Source of the DNA: Methanoregulaceae archaeon
GTDB taxonomy: Archaea; Halobacteriota; Methanomicrobia; Methanomicrobiales; Methanospirillaceae
Assembly (NCBI GenBank): GCA_028679405.1
Contig: JAJRBP010000070.1
Span: forward strand, 1-12,968
DNA: 12,968 nt
Direction of reading: 5' to 3'
The stretch's first letter is position 1, and the number at the start of each line of letters is the position of its first letter. The notes beneath the pieces are model-generated. The model ran no database searches and was not told the origin of the DNA. It was given only the letters and a program-made list of their open reading frames with translations. This document shows positions 7,754-12,522 of the stretch, one piece after another. Both the position numbers and the translations under genes were made by a program.

Positions 7754-7761
7754 ATTTAAGA
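7754..7761 (+). promoter_or_regulatory. Candidate box A for the small membrane protein gene
   Basis: ATTTAAGA directly after the cbiE stop is the first AT-rich element after a long GC-rich run. A transcript starting about 25 nt downstream would begin near 7783 and carry a leader of about 20 nt containing the GGAGG at 7796-7800. The match to box A is only moderate. A TATATC at 7785-7790 is too close to the ATG to serve with that Shine-Dalgarno. Confidence 0.4.
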
Positions 7762-7787
7762 AAAATAACCGAGTATCTATCTTCTAT

Positions 7788-7802
7788 ATCCTCCTGGAGG
7801 AT
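7788..7802 (+). repeat. Perfect inverted repeat containing the Shine-Dalgarno of the small ORF
   Basis: ATCCTCC and GGAGGAT flank a single T, so seven bases on each side are exactly complementary. As RNA, a 6-bp stem with a CUG loop could form and would bury the GGAGG at 7796-7800, which is only 4 nt before ATG 7805. It could act as a translational brake, as a DNA-level operator, or be chance. Confidence 0.55.
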
Positions 7803-7804
7803 TT

Positions 7805-7984
7805 ATGGAGAAGAAAACCAAGTCACAGATCAGCCTCATCTGCTTCGCCGTCGGATTCATCCTCCTGCTCATCCAGGACTTAAAAGGCCTGAGCACAATC
7901 AACCTCGGTTTCGCATGGCCCTGGGCAATTATGTACTATCTTGGGCTCCTGCTCATGCTTATAGGGTATTACCTTCGTGCATAG
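7805..7984 (+). CDS. Small two-helix membrane protein, unknown function
   Basis: A 59-residue ORF starts at ATG 7805 with GGAGG 4 nt upstream and ends at TAG 7982-7984. The N-terminus is short and basic (MEKKTKSQ). A first hydrophobic helix spans about residues 9-23, a short polar turn (QDLKGLSTIN) follows, and a second helix covers about residues 35-57, starting with aromatics (FAWPWAIMYY). Both ends are therefore probably cytoplasmic. I do not recognise the family. Codon use resembles the neighbours, and a good ribosome site plus its own candidate box A argue that it is real. It lies between cbiE and a lipoprotein, but nothing ties it to cobamide transport. Confidence 0.7.
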   Translation: MEKKTKSQISLICFAVGFILLLIQDLKGLSTINLGFAWPWAIMYYLGLLLMLIGYYLRA

Positions 7985-8031
7985 GGGGCACTGGACCTTC
8001 CTCCCTGCCCCTGGAAGAGGCCAGTACCCCC
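7984..8031 (+). terminator. GC-rich imperfect hairpin, possible terminator or structured RNA
   Basis: The arm GGGGGCACTGG (7984-7994) pairs with CCAGTACCCCC (8021-8031) at 10 of 11 positions. Inside it, CTTCC (7997-8001) pairs with GGAAG (8013-8017), leaving an 11-nt loop. The left arm begins on the last base of the small ORF's stop codon. No T tract follows, so it is not a classic intrinsic terminator; it may protect an mRNA 3' end or be a structured RNA. Confidence 0.5.
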
Positions 8032-8049
8032 GCAGCGGATCAGATCCCG

Positions 8050-8057
8050 TTAAATAT
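8050..8057 (+). promoter_or_regulatory. Box A for the lipoprotein gene
   Basis: TTAAATAT is centred about 27 nt before ATG 8081, so transcription should begin at or within a few bases of the start codon. The sequence between box A and ATG contains no Shine-Dalgarno, which supports a leaderless transcript. Confidence 0.6.
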
Positions 8058-8080
8058 GCAAAACGGTTATCTATTCCATC

Positions 8081-8683
8081 ATGAAGCGGTTGACAGTGCT
8101 CGCACTCCTCCTCACCTTCCTCCTCATCGGGGCGGGATGTACCACACCCTCGAGTCCCCGGTCCGGGCAGGGAACACCGAAACCAACCTTCAGCAACGAT
8201 GAGCCCGATGATCTGGCCAGCCAGCAGTTTACGGTGTACCAGAACAGCGCATACCACTTCAGGATGGAATATCCGGCCGACTGGACATTTTCGGAGATGG
8301 GCGCCTCGAACATCGCGGTCTTTTTCTCGGACCCGTCGGTCGCGGTGAAGGGTTTTGGCGATAACGTCAATGTCGCAGCCGGAACCGTTGAGAGCCCGGT
8401 CACACTTGAAGAATATACGCAGGCCGAGATCAGGCGCCTGGAAGACAGGTATGCGGATTTCTCCCTCCTGGGAACGGAATCAACGGTAATCAACGGTGTA
8501 CCTGCGATGATGGTCACCTATACCGCCACAACTGTGAGCGACAACACAAAGGCACAGATCCTCCATGTCTTCCTCCTGAAGGGGAGTGCCGCATACATCG
8601 TCACCTACAAGTCCACCCCGGACAGGTTCAATGATGGAATCGTGACTGTCCGGCAGGTGATCCAGTCCTTCGAGATCACGTAA
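8081..8683 (+). CDS. Secreted lipoprotein with PsbP/DUF1795-like domain
   Basis: The 200-residue product begins with a basic MKR, a hydrophobic stretch (residues 4-17), and a lipobox LIGAGC whose Cys20 would be lipidated and anchor the protein outside the cell. A low-complexity Thr/Ser/Pro linker follows to about residue 45. The rest shows the pattern of the PsbP/Mog1-like fold: a QNSAYHFRMEYPADW strand-turn, a central FFSDP segment, an EEYTQAEI helix, INGVPAMMVTYTA, a strand pair ending in AYIVTYKS, and a last QVIQSFEI strand. Family assignment is by pattern only; ligand and role are unknown. The start probably yields a leaderless mRNA. The TAA lies within the strong ribosome site before the NHEJ genes, hinting at cotranscription with them. 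Confidence 0.85.
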   Translation: MKRLTVLALLLTFLLIGAGCTTPSSPRSGQGTPKPTFSNDEPDDLASQQFTVYQNSAYHFRMEYPADWTFSEMGASNIAVFFSDPSVAVKGFGDNVNVAAGTVESPVTLEEYTQAEIRRLEDRYADFSLLGTESTVINGVPAMMVTYTATTVSDNTKAQILHVFLLKGSAAYIVTYKSTPDRFNDGIVTVRQVIQSFEIT

Positions 8684-8689
8684 GGAGGT
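8682..8689 (+). promoter_or_regulatory. Perfect Shine-Dalgarno upstream of the NHEJ genes
   Basis: AAGGAGGT is a full-length anti-16S match that begins within the lipoprotein stop codon. It serves ATG 8696, which opens only a 27-codon frame, not the polymerase. It is also part of a small inverted repeat, AAGGA-GG-TCCTT (8682-8693). Confidence 0.65.
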
Positions 8690-8695
8690 CCTTTA

Positions 8696-8779
8696 ATGAA
8701 TCGGATTGTCGCGTGCAGGTCCGGTTCCCCTCCCCCGGTTTTTCGACTTCGGTTATGGAGCGAGCCGTGCCAGGTCTGA
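8696..8779 (+). CDS. Possible 27-codon leader ORF overlapping the POL start
   Basis: ATG 8696 lies 6 nt after the perfect Shine-Dalgarno and reads 27 residues (MNRIVACRSGSPPPVF, then an Arg/Leu-rich part) to TGA 8777-8779. It is out of frame with the polymerase, ending 24 nt beyond the polymerase ATG at 8755. The composition suggests no domain. It may be a translated leader whose termination lets ribosomes restart on the polymerase, or the remains of a changed N-terminus. It may also be untranslated if transcription starts downstream, because CTTTAATG at 8691-8698 could itself be read as a weak box A. Confidence 0.35.
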   Translation: MNRIVACRSGSPPPVFRLRLWSEPCQV

Positions 8780-9633
8780 CAAGAGTCACCTTTACCAACC
8801 TTGAAAAAGTACTCTACCGGGACCAGGGGATAACCAAGGCAAAGGTTATCGAGTATTATATCCGGATCGCGCCCAGGATTCTTCCTTTCCTGAAAGACAG
8901 GCCGGTCGTCCTGAACAGGTTCCCCGAGGGAATCGACCGGCAGGGGTTTTACGAGAAGGACGCCCCTGGAGGAACGCCTGAGTGGGTGGAGATATTCACA
9001 AGGTACTCGGAGACTGCAGACCGCGATGTCCATTACATCGTCTGCAATACCCTCGACACCCTCCTGTGGCTGGCAAACCTCGCCGCTCTCGAGATCAATA
9101 TTCCGCTCTCGAGGACAATTTCGTATGATACGCCCGACATGGTATTCCTCGACCTGGACCCCGAACCGCCCCTCCGGTTTCCTGACGTGACCAGGATCGC
9201 AATGCTTCTCCGTGAGCACCTCATTTCCATCGGTCTTTACTGTTACGTAAAAACATCGGGAAAGAAGGGTATCCACGCGGTGATCCCCGTTCTACCTGAA
9301 TACACTTTCAGGCAGACTCGTGATTTTGCTCACAGGATCGGCCGGGAAATTGCGGCGATGGACAGCCTTGTCGTCTCCGAGTTCCCGCATTCCAGGGATC
9401 CAGGCACCGTATTTGTCGATTACCTCCAGAACGCACGGGGAAAGACCATGATATGCCCGTACTCCCTCAGGGCAGTATCCGGAGCACCGGCATCCACACC
9501 GGTCACCTGGGACGAACTCGGTGGCGGGGCGACGCCCGAAGGGTATAATATCCTGAACGTGCCATCGCGGAAGGAGAACCCATGGGCAAAAATCCTGGAA
9601 GACAGGCAAAAACTGCCGGAAGAGTATCTGTAG
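8755..9633 (+). CDS. ligD: LigD-type primase-polymerase (POL) of NHEJ, stand-alone
   Basis: An archaeo-eukaryotic primase family polymerase that extends broken ends during NHEJ, preferring ribonucleotides in characterised relatives. The 292-residue product is one POL domain. RVTFTNLEKVLYRD carries Lys18 and ITKAKV carries Lys28, matching the paired lysines that hold the 5'-phosphate in mycobacterial PolDom. The metal acids are Asp133 and Asp135 (FLDLDP) and Asp222 (VFVDYLQNARGKT). Ser168 and His174 lie in the TSGKKGIH nucleotide loop, and Arg239 fits the conserved late Arg. Asn115 (ALEIN) replaces the His of bacterial POL. ATG 8755 matches the family N-terminus but has no Shine-Dalgarno; GTG 8767, 6 nt after GGAG, and GTG 8713 are alternatives. 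The end overlaps ku by 52 nt. Confidence 0.9.
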   Translation: MERAVPGLTRVTFTNLEKVLYRDQGITKAKVIEYYIRIAPRILPFLKDRPVVLNRFPEGIDRQGFYEKDAPGGTPEWVEIFTRYSETADRDVHYIVCNTLDTLLWLANLAALEINIPLSRTISYDTPDMVFLDLDPEPPLRFPDVTRIAMLLREHLISIGLYCYVKTSGKKGIHAVIPVLPEYTFRQTRDFAHRIGREIAAMDSLVVSEFPHSRDPGTVFVDYLQNARGKTMICPYSLRAVSGAPASTPVTWDELGGGATPEGYNILNVPSRKENPWAKILEDRQKLPEEYL

Positions 9634-10451
9634 AGAAGGGAGAACCAGCGCCGGGTCCGGAACCTGCCCGGCCGAAGGTTCAGAGACGGCCCATCTGGAG
9701 CGGGGCGATAAGCATCGGCCTCGTCAACGTGCCGGTCAGGGTCTTCTCGATGATCAGGGACGTATCCTTCTCGTTCCGGCTTCTCCACAAGGCCGACGGC
9801 CAGCCGCTGAAATACGAGAGGGTGTGCACCCGCGACGGAGTCGTCGTCCCGTGGGAAGAGACCGTGAAAGGATACGAGGTCAGGAAGGACGAGTACGTGG
9901 TCTTCGAGAAGAGTGAACTCGCGGCAATCGCACCTGAGTCCGACCGGATCATCAGGATCGACAAGTTCGTCCACTACCTCTCCCTCGACCCGATCTACTT
10001 CGACACCCCCTATATCCTCGCCCCGGACCGCAGCCATGCGGCGTACGCTCTCCTTCTCACCGCCTTCCAGGAGCTCTCCCAGGCAGGGGTCGGGAAGATC
10101 ACGCTCAGGACCAAGGAATACCCTGTGGTGATACATCCATATCGGGGCGGACTGGTCATGACGACGCTGCGGTACGCAGAAGAAGTGACAGCCCCGGGAT
10201 CGCTCGAGGACCTCTCGGTTCTCCCCGCACCAACGGGGAAAGAGCTGGACCTTGCCAGGCGGATCATAACCGACCTGACCGGGGACTTCGATATCCACGA
10301 GTATCACGACAGTTATGGCGAGAGGGTCACCGGACTCATCGAAAAGAAACTTGCCGGAGAGACTGTCCACGCCGAACCGCCCAAAAAAGCTGAGGCAAAG
10401 GAGCTTATGGCGGCACTCGAGGAGACACTCGCCCAGCTTCCGCACCAATGA
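9582..10451 (+). CDS. ku: Ku homodimer DNA-end-binding protein
   Basis: Prokaryotic Ku rings broken DNA ends and recruits the polymerase and ligase. In the 289-residue product the core starts with RRPIWSGAISIGLVNVPVRVF (about residues 35-55), continues through KYERVC, the KGYEVRKDEYVVFEKSEL stretch (about 96-113), IDKFVHYLSLDPIYFDTPYIL, and the dimer arm region ending near Leu225. DFDIHEYHDSYGERVTGLIEKK then leads into a short acidic/basic tail. It lacks the long lysine-rich tail of some bacterial Ku proteins. About 34 Pro/basic residues precede the core, an unusual extension, but ATG 9582 has AAGGAGA at 9571-9577 and no later start exists before the core. It overlaps the polymerase by 52 nt and the ligase by 4 nt. 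Confidence 0.94.
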   Translation: MGKNPGRQAKTAGRVSVEKGEPAPGPEPARPKVQRRPIWSGAISIGLVNVPVRVFSMIRDVSFSFRLLHKADGQPLKYERVCTRDGVVVPWEETVKGYEVRKDEYVVFEKSELAAIAPESDRIIRIDKFVHYLSLDPIYFDTPYILAPDRSHAAYALLLTAFQELSQAGVGKITLRTKEYPVVIHPYRGGLVMTTLRYAEEVTAPGSLEDLSVLPAPTGKELDLARRIITDLTGDFDIHEYHDSYGERVTGLIEKKLAGETVHAEPPKKAEAKELMAALEETLAQLPHQ

Positions 10452-11848
10452 GGAGCAGGTCCTACCGGCCGATGCTCGCCGTCGATGCCGAGGGCCCGTT
10501 CTCATCAGATGACTGGACATTCGAGGTCAAATGGGATGGTATCAGGGCGATAAGTTATGTGGACCGCGAGGTTTCTGTACGGACCCGGAATGACAACGAG
10601 GTGATCGGGAAGTTCCCGGAGCTTGCCACACTCTCCGATCTCGCACCGGGCACCGTCCTCGACGGGGAGATAGTCACGATGGACCGGGGCAGGCCTGATA
10701 TCCAGCAGTTGTTCGAACGCCTGCAGAAAGTACGGTCGATCGACCTCGAATACATCTCCCGGCAATCCCCGGTTACGTACGTCGTCTTCGACATACTCGA
10801 GGTCTCGGGTAAAACTGTAATCGATCTCCCGATAGAGGAGCGGAGGAAAATCCTCGCCGGTGCGGTGAAGGAGGGGCCAAATGTCGTCATCGCCCGGTTT
10901 GTTCCCGGAAGGGGGGAGGATTACTACAAGGCGGCCGTCGCTGCCGGACTCGAGGGGATCATGGCAAAAAAGAACGGGAGCCGGTACGAACCAGGAGTCA
11001 GGAGCGGGAACTGGCAGAAAATAAAGGAGGTAAAAACCTGCGACTGCGTGGTATTCGGGTACACGGGGGGGAATGGAAGAAGATCAGGAAGCTTCGGCGC
11101 CCTTATCCTAGGCCTGTTCGATAACGAAAATCCGGTGTATATCGGGAAGGCAGGGACAGGTTTCTCCGACGCCGACCTGGAAAAATTCAGTACGCTTTTC
11201 AGTGATCTCGAAACCGGAGCGTCACCACTCCCGGGCGTGGAGAGGCCGGATGAGGTGACATGGCTCCGTCCGGAAATGGTCGTGGAGATCGGCTATCATT
11301 CGGTCACGAAAGAGGGCAGGCTTCGCATGCCAAGGTTTATCCGGGTGAGGTCAGACAAGTCTCCGGAGGAAAGCACGATCGCCCAGATCCGACCGGAACC
11401 CATCCACGAATACAGGGAAAAAAGAGATTTCCGGGTGACTCCCGAGCCACCGGGATCGGGCACGGGGTCCGGGACTAAGAGGATCTTCGTGGTCCAGGAG
11501 CACCATGCACGACGGCTCCATTACGACCTTCGGCTCGAGCACGAGGGTGTGCTGAAGAGCTGGGCTGTTCCTAAAGGCGTACCTGAAGAACCCGGAGAGA
11601 AAAGGCTCGCCGTCGAGACGGAAGACCACCCGATCGAGTATGGCTCGTTCGAGGGAACTATTCCTGCCGGGGAGTACGGTGCGGGCACGGTCAGTATCTG
11701 GGACAAGGGGCTCTATGAGGTGATGGAGTGGACCGAAAAGACGATAGAAGTCGTACTTGCGGGAAAACGCCTCAAGGGGCGTTACGTACTCGTGCGTTTC
11801 AGGAGGGCCGGCATGAACCAGTGGCTCCTCTTCAAAGCACCGGAATAA
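10448..11848 (+). CDS. ligD: ATP-dependent DNA ligase with C-terminal 3'-phosphoesterase (LIG-PE)
   Basis: The enzyme seals NHEJ ends and trims 3'-phosphate or ribonucleotide termini. Ligase nucleotidyltransferase motifs: EVKWDG with adenylated Lys28 (residues 26-31), LDGEIV (71-76), YVVFDIL (111-117), EGIMAKK (169-175), WQKIK (189-193). An OB fold follows to about residue 315, including the RLRMPRFIRVR end typical of LigD. A Gly/Ser/Thr linker (about 334-344) leads to a phosphoesterase domain (345-466). His352, His358, Asp360, Arg362, His394 and Tyr398 match the spacing of His42, His48, Asp50, Arg52, His84 and Tyr88 of Pseudomonas LigD, so it should be active. The PE domain is at the C-terminus rather than before the ligase. 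ATG 10448 overlaps the ku stop as ATGA. Confidence 0.94.
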   Translation: MRSRSYRPMLAVDAEGPFSSDDWTFEVKWDGIRAISYVDREVSVRTRNDNEVIGKFPELATLSDLAPGTVLDGEIVTMDRGRPDIQQLFERLQKVRSIDLEYISRQSPVTYVVFDILEVSGKTVIDLPIEERRKILAGAVKEGPNVVIARFVPGRGEDYYKAAVAAGLEGIMAKKNGSRYEPGVRSGNWQKIKEVKTCDCVVFGYTGGNGRRSGSFGALILGLFDNENPVYIGKAGTGFSDADLEKFSTLFSDLETGASPLPGVERPDEVTWLRPEMVVEIGYHSVTKEGRLRMPRFIRVRSDKSPEESTIAQIRPEPIHEYREKRDFRVTPEPPGSGTGSGTKRIFVVQEHHARRLHYDLRLEHEGVLKSWAVPKGVPEEPGEKRLAVETEDHPIEYGSFEGTIPAGEYGAGTVSIWDKGLYEVMEWTEKTIEVVLAGKRLKGRYVLVRFRRAGMNQWLLFKAPE

Positions 11849-11886
11849 GACGTTGCAGAAGTCCCCAGGTGTATCGGCTGGATCTC

Positions 11887-11901
11887 ATCCTGCCACAGGA
11901 T
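11887..11901. terminator. Short inverted repeat between convergent genes
   Basis: ATCCTG and CAGGAT flank CCA, a perfect 6-bp stem with a 3-nt loop, lying 38 nt after the ligase stop and 56 nt beyond the superoxide reductase stop on the other strand. No strong T tract adjoins it. The 108-nt gap between the convergent genes otherwise holds only a CCTGCAGG palindrome and AT-rich bases near 11951-11968. Confidence 0.3.
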
Positions 11902-11956
11902 AACCTGCAGGACTTACCGTCATGGAAGCAGGAAATGATGACCATGTCTCAAAATA

Positions 11957-12334
11957 TTATCCGGTTTTGATGGGACTCTTCCCCGACCAGAGCCCATGAA
12001 GGTTGCAGTACTCCATTGCATGGAGAATTCCGCCTTTCTGGAGCTGGATCCGGAAAACCACCTCCGGTTGTGCATACCCGGGGGCGAACGATGACTTCGC
12101 GAGCATGAGGGGGTTGAATGCCCTTCCGTCCTCCTCGAGAAAGAGTGCGATCCACCTGATCGAGTGCTCGGCGGTATTCGGGTGTGGTCCGACTTTCACC
12201 TTCACCTCGAAGACTTCCCCGGATTTTACCGATTTGGGAGCCTCGATCTTCGGTGTGTGGCTCTCCCTCTTGCCTAGTGCTTCCCCCGCCGCTCCGTCGT
12301 ACGTATAGATCATCGTTCCAAGACTCGTTTCCAT
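11957..12334 (-). CDS. sor: Class II superoxide reductase (neelaredoxin type)
   Basis: The enzyme reduces superoxide to peroxide without producing oxygen, a typical defence in anaerobes. The 125-residue protein carries one iron site: His26 (ESHTPKI), His51 and His57 (PHPNTAEHSIRW), Cys110 and His113 (EYCNLHG). Their spacing equals that of Pyrococcus His16, His41, His47, Cys111 and His114. No N-terminal desulforedoxin domain exists, so it is class II. Glu24 is kept, but the following active-site Lys is Ser25. ATG 12334 was chosen because METSLG begins the family-like N-terminus and GGTGA lies 5 nt upstream; an ATG at 12406 would extend it across the promoter. It converges on the NHEJ ligase and lies downstream of the MutY-like gene. 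Confidence 0.92.
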   Translation of the reverse strand: METSLGTMIYTYDGAAGEALGKRESHTPKIEAPKSVKSGEVFEVKVKVGPHPNTAEHSIRWIALFLEEDGRAFNPLMLAKSSFAPGYAQPEVVFRIQLQKGGILHAMEYCNLHGLWSGKSPIKTG

Positions 12335-12367
12335 TGGTTTCACCAACAACCCCAATAGACACCGCCC

Positions 12368-12375
12368 TATTAATA
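12368..12375 (-). promoter_or_regulatory. Box A and ribosome site for superoxide reductase
   Basis: On the minus strand, TATTAATA follows AAAAGG (BRE-like) and is centred 37 nt before ATG 12334, predicting a leader of about 12 nt. That leader holds GGTGA (12340-12344), 5 nt before the ATG. Confidence 0.5.
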
Positions 12376-12462
12376 CCTTTTCCAACACGCCCGATAATCC
12401 ATTCAACAGGCCCGCTCATTATTATGAGATTAATTTTGAGGTAAAACTAAGCGTATGCAAAT

Positions 12463-12489
12463 GAAGGCTGGTGAATTGTGCCAGCCTTC
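12463..12489 (-). terminator. Nine-base-pair hairpin after the MutY-like gene
   Basis: GAAGGCTGG (12463-12471) and CCAGCCTTC (12481-12489) form a perfect 9-bp stem with a 9-nt loop. It begins 33 nt beyond the stop of the minus-strand MutY-like gene, and the following minus-strand bases are AT-rich with a TTTT about 25 nt on. It probably marks the transcript's 3' end and separates it from the superoxide reductase promoter. The rest of the 188-nt gap holds CTCAT-TATT-ATGAG (12415-12428), a possible operator. Confidence 0.5.
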
Positions 12490-12522
12490 CCGGGCAAGAA
12501 CAGCACGCCGTGCACCTGACCC

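Noticed and set aside
8713..8754. GTG 8713 as the POL start
   Set aside because: It lies 23 nt from the Shine-Dalgarno and adds 14 residues (QVRFPSPGFSTSV region) not expected before the POL domain. ATG 8755 fits better, though GTG 8767 remains possible.
9420..10520. Long minus-strand open frame (366 codons) opposite POL, ku and the ligase
   Set aside because: It lies wholly antisense to three genes with clear motifs. Its length follows from high GC and few stop codons, and its sequence matches no family I know.
11728..11970. Plus-strand open frame running past the ligase stop
   Set aside because: Most of it overlaps the phosphoesterase coding region in another frame, and the remainder has no ribosome site or recognisable pattern.
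12184..12444. Plus-strand open frame opposite superoxide reductase
   Set aside because: It is antisense to a gene whose five metal ligands are all in place; Ser/Pro/Arg-rich shadow.
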